A stretch of 64,000 nt of DNA, taken from the NCBI RefSeq assembly GCF_019669905.1, contig NZ_AP019778.1, positions 177,447 through 241,446 on the forward strand, written 5' to 3'. Positions within the stretch are counted from its first letter, which is position 1. Each line of letters opens with the position of its first letter. The translations under genes were made by a program, and so were the position numbers. This stretch comes from Methylomonas koyamae (GTDB lineage Bacteria; Pseudomonadota; Gammaproteobacteria; Methylococcales; Methylomonadaceae). The notes beneath the pieces were generated by a model, which was not told the origin of the DNA, made no database searches, and worked only from the letters and a program-made list of their open reading frames with translations. This document shows, piece by piece, positions 1 to 9,414 of this stretch.

Positions 1-2823
1 AACGGTAATCTGCTGAAACGTACTGTAACAGCCGGAAACGACAGCCGGAGCTGGACGTTTACCTACAATGCCGCCGGGCAAGTGTTGACGGTGGACGGCC
101 CGAGAACTGACGTCAACGACATTAGCCAATTTGCCTATGACAATCTGGGCAATCTCAGCAGTGTCACCGATGCGCTGGGGCACGTGATGCAATTCACGGC
201 CTACAACGCCAACGGTCAGCTGCTTAGCAGCAAGGATGCGAACGGCTTGGTAAAAACTCTGACCTATGATGCACGCGGGCGGGTTACTTCGATAAAAGCA
301 GGTGATGAAACCACCGCGTATGTCTACGATGCGGTTGGGCAAGTCATTAAAACCATTGCTCCGGATGGCACTGCTATCGTGTTTAGTTATGACGACGCCC
401 ATCGTTTGGTCAAAGTGACTGATCAACTCGGTAACCACCTTGACTATACGCTGGACGCTATGGGCAATAAGCTGAAGGAGCAGATTTACGATCCCAACAA
501 CAATTTGGCGCAAACCCTGAGCCAACAGTTCGACAACCTGAATCGTTTGGTTGCCACGCTGGATGCTGCAGGCAAAAAGCAAGTGTATGCCTATGACAGC
601 AACGATAATCCGCTGACTGTGACCGACCCGCTCGGCAATGTCACCAGCTTATCTTACGATGCCCTGAATCGCATGATAGGCAGCGTTGATCCGGACGGCA
701 ATCACCTGACAACGGCTTATGACGCTAACGACAATCTAGTGTCGGTCACCGATCCGTTAACGCATGCCACGCAGTATAGCTATGACGGCCTGGGTAATGC
801 CTTGACTATCGATACCCCGGATACCGGAGTGTCAACCAACAAGTATGACAGTGCCGGTAACAAGATCGAATCCACCGATGCCCGTGGCGAAAAGGTCGGT
901 TATAGCTACGATGCCCTCAATAGGGTTAAGCAAATCCAGTACGGCAATAGCCAAATCGTCAGTTTCACATACGATCAAGGCACTCATGGCATAGGTCATC
1001 TTACCCAGATGAATGATGCCGCCGGTGTGACGCGCTGGAGTTACAACCAACACGGGCGCATCAGCAGCAAAACCTTTACCTCGGGCAGTTTAACGTTGGT
1101 GACCCGATACAATTATGATGCCAATGGCAGGCTTTCAAGCATCGTCTATCCGTCCGGCAATCTGGTGCAAGTGAGCTATCAAAACGGTTTGGTCACCGCG
1201 ATGGATAGCAACGGCAAATCGTTGTTGAGCAGTATTGCTTATCAACCGTTTGGTGCGCCTACCGTATGGAACTTCGGCAACGGGGCGAAAACCACTCGTG
1301 AGTTTGATTTGGATGGACGCTTGGTGGCTTATGACTTGGGCGAGCGTAATCGGCAACTGATTTACGATGATGAAGGTCGAATCTCGGGGTATCAAGACAG
1401 CAACATGAACTACGATCAAAGCTTTGCCTACGATGCCTTGAGCCGCTTGCTAGCTGATTCCACACCCAGTAGCCAGATCGATTACAGCTATGACGCCAAC
1501 GGCAACCGCACAGGTAAGCTGTCCGGCACAGTTACGGACACTTCGACTATAGATGCAGCCAGCAACCGCTTGCTGAAAAACAGTAACCCGGCCAAAGACT
1601 ACAGCTACGATGCTGCAGGCAATCTCATCAATGACGGCATTCATCAATTTACTTACGATGCTCGTGGCCGTTTGGTCAAAGCCTCCAGCTTACTGGGCAC
1701 CGAGCATTATTTGCTGAATGGCTTGGGACAAAGGTTGGCTAAGCTGAAAAGCAGCCCGGTGGATATGGCCGGTGATGCCAATCAGGACGGCGTTTTGACG
1801 GCTGTCGATTTGCGCCTGATCGTGTTGATGACCCAAGGCAGTGCGCCAGTCAATCTGGCGGCCGATTGTAATCACGACAGCAAAATCACCAGCGCCGATG
1901 CGGTGTGTACGCAAAGCAAGATGGCGGATATGCGCATCAACCCCAACAAATATGCGCCACTGGGCACGTATTTTGTCTATGACGAAGCAGGGCATTTAAT
2001 CGGCGAATACAACCAAAAAGGCACGCCAATTCAGGAAACCGTCTGGCTGGGCGATATGCCGGTGGCGGTGATGGCCGGCGGTAGTAACTATTACGTGTAT
2101 GCCGATCATCTCAACACCCCCAAAGCCATTGCTGACGAAGCCGGCAAAACCATCTGGCGCTGGGACAGCGAAGCATTCGGCAGCACTTTGGCGAACGAAG
2201 ATCCGGACAAAGATGGCAAGGCCTTTGTCTATAACCTGCGCTTTCCGGGACAGTATTACGACCAGTTGACCGGCCTGCATTACAACGGCTTTAGGGATTA
2301 TGACCCGAAGATTGGTAGATATATTGAGAGCGATCCGATTGGGTTGAATGGGGGTCTAAATACTTATGGGTATGTTGAAGGGAATCCGATTAGTAAAGTG
2401 GATGTTAAAGGTTTAGACGTAATAGTTTTTTCTGATTCATTCCATGAGGTTGTTGGGATTGAAACTCTAAACGGTTTGGCAATTAGAAGTTACGGACCTT
2501 CGTTAGCAGGTGGGAGTGTGATACATGGTTTTAAAGCCGAGGAGTATGTTGAAGTTAGAAGGGTTCCATACTCTTTGCAAGACGGACAACGAATGCTTGA
2601 ATCTTTACAATCAGAAGATGTTCCACTCTACACAGGATTGATAAATTGTCAGACTTATGCTCATTCGATTGCCAATAAGGCTCAATATGGTGCGAGGATG
2701 TTTGGTATACCTTATTTTGGATTTTGGACGCCACTACCTGTAGATGTTCCAGGGATGATTCAGGCAGTACCTCGTACATTTGAGTTGGGCTGGCGAGAAT
2801 TCAAGGAAATTATTAAGAAATGA
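1..2823 (+). CDS. RHS/YD-repeat protein, 5' end outside window
   Basis: The frame is open from base 1, so the N-terminus lies outside the window. The visible part is over 900 residues of YD repeats (YDxxGN, YDALNR, YDANGN), the wrapping shell of RHS/YD proteins that encloses a C-terminal effector. A dockerin-like segment with two calcium-loop patterns (DANQDG and DCNHDS) interrupts the repeats at about 1768-1925. The RHS core end (DPIGL, NTYGYVEGNP) lies at about 2330-2400. After it comes an unrelated AT-rich tail of roughly 135 residues that contains NCQTYAHS, a Cys in a papain-like setting, with an upstream SFHEVVG His. In this family such tails are usually exchangeable toxins. The toxin activity is inference. 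No immunity gene is visible directly downstream. Confidence 0.9.
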   Translation, partial: NGNLLKRTVTAGNDSRSWTFTYNAAGQVLTVDGPRTDVNDISQFAYDNLGNLSSVTDALGHVMQFTAYNANGQLLSSKDANGLVKTLTYDARGRVTSIKAGDETTAYVYDAVGQVIKTIAPDGTAIVFSYDDAHRLVKVTDQLGNHLDYTLDAMGNKLKEQIYDPNNNLAQTLSQQFDNLNRLVATLDAAGKKQVYAYDSNDNPLTVTDPLGNVTSLSYDALNRMIGSVDPDGNHLTTAYDANDNLVSVTDPLTHATQYSYDGLGNALTIDTPDTGVSTNKYDSAGNKIESTDARGEKVGYSYDALNRVKQIQYGNSQIVSFTYDQGTHGIGHLTQMNDAAGVTRWSYNQHGRISSKTFTSGSLTLVTRYNYDANGRLSSIVYPSGNLVQVSYQNGLVTAMDSNGKSLLSSIAYQPFGAPTVWNFGNGAKTTREFDLDGRLVAYDLGERNRQLIYDDEGRISGYQDSNMNYDQSFAYDALSRLLADSTPSSQIDYSYDANGNRTGKLSGTVTDTSTIDAASNRLLKNSNPAKDYSYDAAGNLINDGIHQFTYDARGRLVKASSLLGTEHYLLNGLGQRLAKLKSSPVDMAGDANQDGVLTAVDLRLIVLMTQGSAPVNLAADCNHDSKITSADAVCTQSKMADMRINPNKYAPLGTYFVYDEAGHLIGEYNQKGTPIQETVWLGDMPVAVMAGGSNYYVYADHLNTPKAIADEAGKTIWRWDSEAFGSTLANEDPDKDGKAFVYNLRFPGQYYDQLTGLHYNGFRDYDPKIGRYIESDPIGLNGGLNTYGYVEGNPISKVDVKGLDVIVFSDSFHEVVGIETLNGLAIRSYGPSLAGGSVIHGFKAEEYVEVRRVPYSLQDGQRMLESLQSEDVPLYTGLINCQTYAHSIANKAQYGARMFGIPYFGFWTPLPVDVPGMIQAVPRTFELGWREFKEIIKK

Positions 2824-2844
2824 ATTTAGGCTTTACTCAGGGTT

Positions 2845-2869
2845 GTAGGGTACGCACTGCGTACCCTAC
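2845..2869. terminator. Perfect 12-bp stem hairpin after the RHS gene
   Basis: GTAGGGTACGCA at 2845-2856 and TGCGTACCCTAC at 2858-2869 form a perfect 12-bp stem around one base. It starts 21 bp after the RHS stop. There is no T-tract, so it may be a REP-type palindrome or a processing and stability hairpin rather than a classical intrinsic terminator. Confidence 0.5.
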
Positions 2870-2885
2870 CGCTGAATCCACTAAG

Positions 2886-2958
2886 GTAGATTGGGCTGAA
2901 TGAAATGAAGCCCAACGGTTTGATTTTGTTGGGCTTCGCGTTGCTCAACCCAACCTAC
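2886..2958. repeat. REP-like compound palindrome
   Basis: Nested inverted repeats. The outer arms are GTAGATTGGGCTGA at 2886 and TCAACCCAACCTAC ending at 2958 (two mismatches). The inner arms are GAAGCCCAAC and GTTGGGCTTC. This GTAGGTTGGGTTGA-type palindrome resembles dispersed intergenic repeats in many proteobacteria. The remaining stretch to about 3160 shows no gene. Confidence 0.5.
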
Positions 2959-3309
2959 ATTTGGTTGTTTTGACAATCCTTTAGCAGAGCAATGCGAAAC
3001 CCAGCAGATACCTCGAAATAATCAAGTTTGTTTGCATTCAATCCATAGTAATCCATGGAACGGGACAGCGAACAGGATTGCTGGTTTCCAAAAAGACGTT
3101 TTAGAAAAAATTTATTGAATGTTTGCTTTGGGTCAGTAACCAGACGATCGGTTAGATGAACTCTGAATGTCGCCTTGGGGTCGAAGGACTAAACCGCTAC
3201 GCGGTAGGGAGTCTGTGTAGCCAAGCCTGAGGATAATCGGCAGCATATCCTGTGTTTTTCCTATCCAAGCGACGAGGCAATCCGCCTTGTACAGGATAGG
3301 AGTCGTGTC

Positions 3310-4185
3310 ATGACCTCGACAGATAAACCCGTCAGCCCCTTGCGTCAACGCATGATCGACGATATGCGGATGCGCAAGTTATCGCCAAAAACCCAAGCCA
3401 GTTATATTCGTGTCGTGAAGCGATTCGCGAAGTTCCTGGGCCGCTCACCGGATACGGCGAGCACGGAAGATCTACGCCGTTATCAGTTGTACTTGGTCGA
3501 TTCCGGCATTTCGGCGATTTCCCTAAATGCCAATCTCACGGGATTGAAGTTTCTATTCGACAACACGCTAGATCATCCAGAGTTAATGGCCAAGATGCAT
3601 GCAGTGCATGAGCCACGTAAATTGCCGGTGGTCTTGAGTCGCGAAGAGGTGGCTCGCTTGCTCACCGCCGCCGATAATCTCAAACATCAAACGGCCTTAT
3701 CGGTGGCGTACGGCGCCGGCTTACGGGCCAGCGAGGTGGTGGCATTGAAGGTCAGCGACGTCGATAGCCAGCGCATGACTTTACGCGTCGAACAGGGTAA
3801 AGGCAGCAAGGATCGCTATGCGATGTTGTCACCGGTGTTACTGGAGCGTTTACGCGCCTGGTGGAAGTTCGCGCACGCCCAAGGCAAAATGTTGCCAGGC
3901 GGTTGGCTGTTTCCGGGCCTGGACCCTATCGACCCGCTCAGCACCCGTCAACTCACCCGCGCCGTCCATGCCGCCGCCGAGGCTGCGGGGATAGACAAGC
4001 GGGTATCGATGCATACGCTGCGGCACAGTTTCGCCACGCACTTGCTGGAGCAGAAGGTCGATATTCGCGTCATCCAGGTATTGCTCGGCCACAAGAAACT
4101 GGAGACCACGGCATTGTATGCGCAGGTGGCCACCGATATTCTGCGGGAGGTCGTCAGTCCGATCGAGACGTTGCCGTTAATGTAG
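3310..4185 (+). CDS. Tyrosine recombinase of IS91-like element
   Basis: A 291-residue site-specific recombinase. The N-terminal SAM-like DNA-binding domain spans about residues 10-95. The catalytic domain shows the Arg of GAGLRASEV, the Lys of GKGSKDR, the box-II HTLRHSFATH, the LGHKKLETT His and the ALYAQV Tyr nucleophile, so all active residues are present. It lies 12 bp upstream of the transposase and is probably co-transcribed. A group of IS91-family elements carries such an integrase-like gene; its role in transposition is not settled. The ATG at 3310 follows GGATAGGAGTCGTGTC, whose AGGAG suits as ribosome-binding site. Confidence 0.85.
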   Translation: MTSTDKPVSPLRQRMIDDMRMRKLSPKTQASYIRVVKRFAKFLGRSPDTASTEDLRRYQLYLVDSGISAISLNANLTGLKFLFDNTLDHPELMAKMHAVHEPRKLPVVLSREEVARLLTAADNLKHQTALSVAYGAGLRASEVVALKVSDVDSQRMTLRVEQGKGSKDRYAMLSPVLLERLRAWWKFAHAQGKMLPGGWLFPGLDPIDPLSTRQLTRAVHAAAEAAGIDKRVSMHTLRHSFATHLLEQKVDIRVIQVLLGHKKLETTALYAQVATDILREVVSPIETLPLM

Positions 4186-4197
4186 TCGAGCACGCCC

Positions 4198-5388
4198 ATG
4201 AGGCGGCTTGCGCTTGAGGTCGCGGATATTTTCCGCGCCCACGGTCCCGCTTGGCGACAAGCTCAGCAGGCTCACTTAAGCCTGGGCCAGCTGAAAGTCA
4301 TGTCCGCCATCGAACAGTGCCGCACCGCGACATTGGGTGGGCATGTGCTGTGTTGTCCGGCTTGCCAGCATCAAGACATCGCCTACAACTCCTGCCGCAA
4401 CCGGCATTGCCCGAAGTGCCAGGCCAGCGCGGCCAAACGCTGGCTCGACGCCCGCCAGACCGATCTGTTGCCGGTCGAGTATTACCATGTGGTATTCACC
4501 CTGCCGGCACCGATCAGCGCCATCGCTTATTACAATAAAACCATCGTCTATGGCTTGTTGTTCGAGATCGCGGCAGAAACCTTACGCACGATTGCCGCCG
4601 ATCCGAAACATCTGGGTGCACAGATCGGCGCCACCCTGGTGTTGCATACCTGGGGTTCGGCCTTAACCCATCATCCGCACGTGCATGGCATCGTTCCGGG
4701 TGGTGGCTTGTCGCTGGACGGTGAGCGCTGGGTCAGCTGCAAGCGCGGCTTCTTTTTATCGGTACGCGTGCTGTCGCGGCTGTTTCGACGCCGGTTTCTG
4801 GAGGCACTCAGCCAGGCGCAGGCGGCTGGCCAATTACAGTTCTTCGGCGAATATGCGCATCTGTCGGATACCGTGGCTTTCGCCGACTGGCTCGCGCCGC
4901 TGCGAAAGTGCGAATGGGTGGTTTACGCCAAACGCCCGTTTGCCGGACCTGAAGCAGTGCTGGCTTATCTGTCCCGTTATACCCATCGTGTGGCCATTGC
5001 CAATTCACGCTTGCTGGCCATGGACGAACGCGGCGTCACCTTCCGCTGGAAAGACTACCGGGCTAAAGGCAGGACACGGCAGAAAACCATGACCCTCAAC
5101 CCAGATGAGTTCATTCGGCGATTTTTGCTGCATGTCCTACCCAGCGGTTTTCACCGCATTCGCCATGTGGGCTTGCTGGCCAATGGCAGGCGGCGAGACC
5201 ATCTGGCCCGAGCCCGGGAATTGCTGAAGGTGATGCCGGAACCCACGCAAACCCAAGCGGACGCGCTGGAAACAACAACCCCGCCGACCTTCGTCTGCCC
5301 GGATTGCGGGGCAGCCATGATAATCATCGAAATCTTGACGCGCAAACCGTTGATTCGGGCGCCACCGCCACAGGGTCCTGTGCCATGA
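4198..5388 (+). CDS. IS91-family HUH transposase
   Basis: A 396-residue rolling-circle transposase that nicks single DNA strands at its element's ends. An N-terminal zinc finger (CCPACQ, then CRNRHCPKC) is followed by the HUH metal motif HPHVHGIV at about residues 160-167. The region LSRYTHR near residues 260-266 carries the catalytic tyrosine(s). A second zinc-ribbon-like CPDCG lies near the C-terminus. The length is normal for the family and I see no frameshift, so it may be functional. It follows the recombinase by 12 bp. Confidence 0.92.
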   Translation: MRRLALEVADIFRAHGPAWRQAQQAHLSLGQLKVMSAIEQCRTATLGGHVLCCPACQHQDIAYNSCRNRHCPKCQASAAKRWLDARQTDLLPVEYYHVVFTLPAPISAIAYYNKTIVYGLLFEIAAETLRTIAADPKHLGAQIGATLVLHTWGSALTHHPHVHGIVPGGGLSLDGERWVSCKRGFFLSVRVLSRLFRRRFLEALSQAQAAGQLQFFGEYAHLSDTVAFADWLAPLRKCEWVVYAKRPFAGPEAVLAYLSRYTHRVAIANSRLLAMDERGVTFRWKDYRAKGRTRQKTMTLNPDEFIRRFLLHVLPSGFHRIRHVGLLANGRRRDHLARARELLKVMPEPTQTQADALETTTPPTFVCPDCGAAMIIIEILTRKPLIRAPPPQGPVP

Positions 5389-5834
5389 GCCAACACGCCT
5401 GCCCAAGCTGGAGCTACCCACCCAAACTTCGTCGGCCAAAGCCGATACGGAAACGCTTGGCCAGAGGGCTGAAAATCCTTAATGATCACCTTCTAACGTC
5501 ACAAAAAAGCAATCCGATTGGTCATTATCGTCTTCGCCAACCACGCTTGAAGCCCTATCATGATCTTGCAAATCCATGGCTTAATCAGAATAAAACCAGA
5601 CTCACCATTCAAATCCCCATAGCCGTTCATCCCTGCTAACTCCCTGCTATGTGGCCCGCGGTTTCCTCCCTCGGGGCTTGTCCGACGCCTGCCCTCGGCA
5701 GTTTGTCACAGCAGTACCGTTACGCGGTGAAGGGCAGGCATCCGACAACCCTTAACAAAAATAGCCGGCCAGACCTTCTGTTTCATCGCCCGAAAGCGGT
5801 CGCTTCCACAATACAACACCCACCAAGCAATGCC
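5389..5834. other. Non-coding 3' flank of the IS91-like element
   Basis: No convincing gene. The stretch holds the imperfect inverted repeat 5678-5695/5731-5748 and the ACCGTTACGCGGT palindrome that recurs near 3193. These are probably the transposon's end structures. Short open frames here lack homology and ribosome-binding sites. Confidence 0.5.
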
Positions 5835-7541
5835 TTAATCACCTGACATTCCCAATATGGCTTTGTACCGCGAGTCTTTATCGGAATGTACATAAATCGA
5901 GGTAGTGGCGATGTTTTTGTGGCCGAGATTGTCCCGCACGATTTCCAGCGGAACCCCTTTGTAAACGGCGTGGCTACCATGCGTATGGCGTAGCCAATGG
6001 GTACTGGCTCGGCGGATTTTGTCCGCCGCGACAGGGTCGGTTGGACCGATATCGTCCGCGGCGGCTTCAAAAAAGGCCTTGAGCTTTTGGTACAGCGCCG
6101 ATTCGCTGAGGAAAACGGCGCTTTGCGCGTCGTCAGGCGCATCCCTTAAGCGATTGCGTAATTTGCCGACAATCGGGGTGTTCGGCGCAGCATAACCAAT
6201 TGATTTGAGTTGCCGGTCTCGCAAATGAGCATTGATTTCGTCAATCAGCTGCGGAGCAATCGGGACCTGGCGATGCACCTTACCTTTACCGACGACGTTT
6301 AACCACCATTGGTCGCCGTCGTAACCGGTGAGGCGTTCCAGATCGCCAATTCTCGCTTTGGTCAATTCGTGAAGACGTAAACCGGTCAAGTAAGCGAAGC
6401 GCAGAATGAACAAGGTTCGCCGGTGATCGGCCCGCTTATTGTCCGGGGTAGCGGAGTTGTTGGCTTGCCGTTCGGCAAAGCCAATCAAATAGTCCCAGAG
6501 TGGGGGAGACAGTAATCGATCGGTGCCCTGGCGTCGCCCGTAGCCGCGCTTGCTTAAGCCGGCGAAGGGGTTGCTGTCCAAATAGCGCTGGCCTACCAGC
6601 CAGTCGCAGCAGGCACTGAGAATGATTTCGGCTTGGCGAGCACTACTGGGTTTCAGCGGACCTTTGAACGGTTTCCATTGCGGTGACCAACGTTGTCCAG
6701 AGGGACCGATCCAACGCTCGGCCGGCTGCGGGTCTTCGAGGAAACGGCGAAATTCGGCGCAATCCGGCGTGGTCAGCGACGATATCGCCTTGCCGCGCTC
6801 AAAGATCGCCCACAACAAAAACCGCTCTATTTCCTTCCGGTAGGTGCGATGGGTCGGGGTTCCGGCGTCGTATAAGGACAACCAGGCCAAAATCGCCTCG
6901 AAATCGTTGCCGGCGTCCAATAGACACCTAGCGACCGGAGCGCGGTTTGAGCCGGATTGCCCGCTCAGATGCTCGGGTGGCCGGAATCGTTCGATGGGGG
7001 CGATATCGGACGAACCCACTGTTACCGGTGGTCGTGCCGGGGATTTTCTCGCCAAATCCAGGCGAAGGCCCAATACCTCCGCATGATCGGCAAAAAAAGC
7101 CTGAATCTCGGTGGCGGATGTTTGGCCCAAGCGCGGGATTTGCGACCACCAGCGCTGGCCATGTCGGTTGATGAAATCCGCCAACTGGGTCAGGCTGTGA
7201 ATGTTTTCGTTTTGCGCTAAGCGCGCCGCGGCCGCGGCTGGCAGCCAACGGCTACAGGCTTCATTCGGTTGCGGCAATGGCGCCGGTTTGCTTTTCAGGC
7301 GATCCAAAGACTTCAAGGCTTTGTCAATCCACTCGGCACTGCCGGTGCACGGCTGTTGCCAAATGGCTGCATCGGCCGTCAAATTCAACAGCTCGGCTTT
7401 GCGCGCGAGGGTGCGGGACAGGGCCATGACCGTGCGACGGGTCTCAGCGGTACCGGCGTCATCCAAGTACGCCTCACCGAGCACTGGCCAGGATAAGCCT
7501 TGTATCCATCCCCGTAGTAATCCGAGTTCGTTGGGGGTCAT
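5835..7541 (-). CDS. Large tyrosine-type site-specific integrase
   Basis: A 568-residue recombinase. The N-terminal third has a helix-hairpin-helix-like segment (residues ~125-160, RLGQTSATEIQAFFADH), as in integrases with a DUF3701-type N-terminus. A core-binding domain follows at ~225-330. The catalytic domain shows TGLRLHEL (Arg), GKGKVHRQ (Lys), HWLRHTHGSH and LGHKNIATTSIYVH (His and Tyr). All catalytic residues are present. Its ATG overlaps the stop of the upstream KfrA-like gene as ATGA (7538-7541), so translation is coupled. It may integrate the element or resolve multimers; no att site could be identified. Confidence 0.88.
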   Translation of the reverse strand: MTPNELGLLRGWIQGLSWPVLGEAYLDDAGTAETRRTVMALSRTLARKAELLNLTADAAIWQQPCTGSAEWIDKALKSLDRLKSKPAPLPQPNEACSRWLPAAAAARLAQNENIHSLTQLADFINRHGQRWWSQIPRLGQTSATEIQAFFADHAEVLGLRLDLARKSPARPPVTVGSSDIAPIERFRPPEHLSGQSGSNRAPVARCLLDAGNDFEAILAWLSLYDAGTPTHRTYRKEIERFLLWAIFERGKAISSLTTPDCAEFRRFLEDPQPAERWIGPSGQRWSPQWKPFKGPLKPSSARQAEIILSACCDWLVGQRYLDSNPFAGLSKRGYGRRQGTDRLLSPPLWDYLIGFAERQANNSATPDNKRADHRRTLFILRFAYLTGLRLHELTKARIGDLERLTGYDGDQWWLNVVGKGKVHRQVPIAPQLIDEINAHLRDRQLKSIGYAAPNTPIVGKLRNRLRDAPDDAQSAVFLSESALYQKLKAFFEAAADDIGPTDPVAADKIRRASTHWLRHTHGSHAVYKGVPLEIVRDNLGHKNIATTSIYVHSDKDSRYKAILGMSGD

Positions 7542-8467
7542 CCGGCCGCCTTATCGGGGGTATTCTGGGCCGGCCGGCGTTGCTTTCTGACCAATCCGTG
7601 CAATCGTTGGCATTTGTCCTTCTCGGCCTGAAGCTCCGCTTCCCGAGCAGCTAGTTGTGCGCGTAAGGTGGCCAGATCGGCTTCCCATTTGAGTTGGTGT
7701 TCATGTCGATCGCTGAGTTGTTGCATCAATTGGGTAATCCGCGCCTGAGCCGTGGCCAGTTCGAGTCTAAAATCCTCCAGCTCGCGTCCCAGTGCGGTAA
7801 TGGTCCGTGCATGTTCCTGACGCGCGGCGTTCTTTTCTTCCTCAATGCGAGCCAAATGCCAATCGTGTTGCTGATCGAAGCGATGCGACCAGGCTGATTC
7901 CAGTGCCTGCAGTGCCGCTTTGGATGTCGATAAACTGCCTTCCGCTCTGGACAACGCTTCTCGGGTGCTCGCCAATTCGGCGTTGGTGTGGCTGAGCGAT
8001 TGGCGTGCCTCTGCCAGCGCAGTCGCCAATTCGGCATTCGCGTGCCGAAGTTCCTCGTTGTGTTGGCTCAGTTGCGATCGCTCGGTGTCCCATTGGGCTT
8101 GTTGGTCTACTAGCTGCTGTTGCAATTGGACAATCAGCGCTTGGTCGTTACGGGCGTTTTCTTCGAGTTGTTGTCGCTGTTCGTCAAACTGTTTACTGGC
8201 TTCCTTCAGGGCCAGTTGCCAGAGCGAAACGGCTGTATCCAACATTACGGCCGGCATATCCGGCCTCTCGAAGGTTTCTTTGTGCTTGTTGGCGAAATGC
8301 AGTGTCCAGTCTTTGATGGCTCGGCTGATCACGGTCGGACTATTCACACCGATTCGATCCCGAATCGCGTCGATGGTCGGAAAGCGGCCGTCTTCCCTTA
8401 ACACGGTATCGCAGCATTCGTAAGCGAGGGCATAGGTATCGGTTCTATTAGACATGGATGAAACCAT
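7538..8467 (-). CDS. KfrA-like coiled-coil DNA-binding protein
   Basis: About 309 residues. The N-terminal ~75 residues form a winged-helix-like domain (DTVLREDGRFPTIDAIRDRIG, then SPTVISRAIKDW) typical of plasmid KfrA proteins. From about residue 95 to 290 it is a long Gln/Glu/Ala-rich coiled coil. KfrA-type proteins bind their own promoter and support plasmid segregation and architecture. A second start at 8455 (MSNRT) is also possible; neither has a strong ribosome-binding site. It is the first gene of a coupled pair with the integrase and is divergent from the 8688 gene, so the intervening 220 bp should contain both promoters. Confidence 0.8.
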   Translation of the reverse strand: MVSSMSNRTDTYALAYECCDTVLREDGRFPTIDAIRDRIGVNSPTVISRAIKDWTLHFANKHKETFERPDMPAVMLDTAVSLWQLALKEASKQFDEQRQQLEENARNDQALIVQLQQQLVDQQAQWDTERSQLSQHNEELRHANAELATALAEARQSLSHTNAELASTREALSRAEGSLSTSKAALQALESAWSHRFDQQHDWHLARIEEEKNAARQEHARTITALGRELEDFRLELATAQARITQLMQQLSDRHEHQLKWEADLATLRAQLAAREAELQAEKDKCQRLHGLVRKQRRPAQNTPDKAAG

Positions 8468-8601
8468 AATTCACAGATGATTCATCTTCGCACGAAATTC
8501 ACGGCATGCAATAGTGACCGGCACGCGAATCTAACCTTCTCGTTGGTCCGTTTCAGATGGAGGGGTGGCAATAAGCAGAAGCTGACCCGCTGGCAAAGTG
8601 T

Positions 8602-8634
8602 ATTTCAGAGGCATTTAGCCAGCGGGTTTGAATT
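8602..8634 (+). repeat. 33-bp direct repeat, copy 1
   Basis: An exact 33-bp match to 9415-9447. It lies in the divergent promoter region upstream of the 8688 gene. CCCGCTGGC at 8586-8594 and GCCAGCGGG at 8618-8626 form a 9-bp inverted repeat overlapping this copy only, so it could be an operator, for example for the KfrA-like protein (inference). Confidence 0.75.
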
Positions 8635-8687
8635 TTCAAATACGCTAGCATGGCAGCCTTTCAATTTAGTAAAGGAAGGTGAATGCC

Positions 8688-9377
8688 ATGGCCGAAACCC
8701 AATCCGGATCCGGAGCAGACCTCTATAGTCGCCCCAGCTTTACGCAGTCGCTGGTGCTCAACAGCGAATATAGCAAACGCGTCCATCAACGCTACTTCAA
8801 ATCCGTCGTGTCCGCGCTGTACATGATCGACACGATTTTATACATCATCGGCGAAAAGGACCATATCGATCAGGTACAAGAGGCGGTGTCCGGGTTGATC
8901 GATGCGTGTACTCAAGATCTGCTGGGAGAAATCGAGCGGCTGGAGAAATTGAGAGACGATAACGGTATTTCCGGAACGCCCAAATACAGTAATCCCGGTC
9001 GGTACGATATCGAAATTGTCTCGCCTCAGGTGTCGCAGTTCGTCTCGTTGATGCTGAAAATGGACGACGCCATGAAATTGGTCGACACCCTTTGGCTAAG
9101 CAACATCATCCCGAACGACAAGCGCGCGGACACCGAGCGTCAATGGCAACTGCGGATTCAGAAACTGGCCCGCCGGATCATTAGCCTCCGCGGTAGTGCT
9201 TACAGAGAAGCACGTGCCCGCGGCAAGACGACCGAAGTCGAAACCGCTACACAAGCCTTGATTGACAAAGGTGTCGACCTCGATACCGACGATGGGAAAG
9301 ATCTAGCGGATATCGAGACAGATGGCGAGGAAGAGACAGAGGCTGTGGCGCCGAAATCGACGCGGCGGTACGGCTAA
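8688..9377 (+). CDS. Mobile-element conserved protein, possibly AcaB/DUF1845-like
   Basis: About 229 residues, soluble and mostly helical, with an acidic tail (DTDDGKDLADIETDGEEE). The region from SPQVSQFVSLMLKMDDAMKL through VDTLWLSNII to RRIISLRG resembles the TIGR03761/DUF1845 (AcaB-like) proteins of integrative elements; this is recollection, not a search result. I prefer the ATG at 8688, which follows AAAGGAAGG, over the GTG at 8679. The gene is flanked by identical 33-bp repeats. Function unknown. Confidence 0.6.
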   Translation: MAETQSGSGADLYSRPSFTQSLVLNSEYSKRVHQRYFKSVVSALYMIDTILYIIGEKDHIDQVQEAVSGLIDACTQDLLGEIERLEKLRDDNGISGTPKYSNPGRYDIEIVSPQVSQFVSLMLKMDDAMKLVDTLWLSNIIPNDKRADTERQWQLRIQKLARRIISLRGSAYREARARGKTTEVETATQALIDKGVDLDTDDGKDLADIETDGEEETEAVAPKSTRRYG

Positions 9378-9414
9378 CTTTTAAGCTTTCGTGGCAGGGA
9401 TGCCGTGCAGGTGA

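Larger units (their letters stand above)
3193..5748 (+). mobile_element. IS91-like element with tyrosine recombinase and HUH transposase
   Basis: The element carries two same-strand genes, a tyrosine recombinase (3310-4185) and an IS91-family transposase (4198-5388). Both flanks contain a near-identical small palindrome: ACCGCTACGCGGT at 3193-3205 and ACCGTTACGCGGT at 5716-5728. The right flank also has a long imperfect inverted repeat (5678-5695 with 5731-5748, two mismatches). IS91 elements move by rolling circle, lack terminal inverted repeats and have hairpins near their ends. The outer limits given are therefore approximate and mark the hairpins, not proven ends. Confidence 0.6.

Noticed and set aside
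5304..5846. Two plus-strand ORFs after the IS91 transposase
   Set aside because: One overlaps the transposase 3' end in another frame; both span the hairpin-rich non-coding flank with no recognisable domain.
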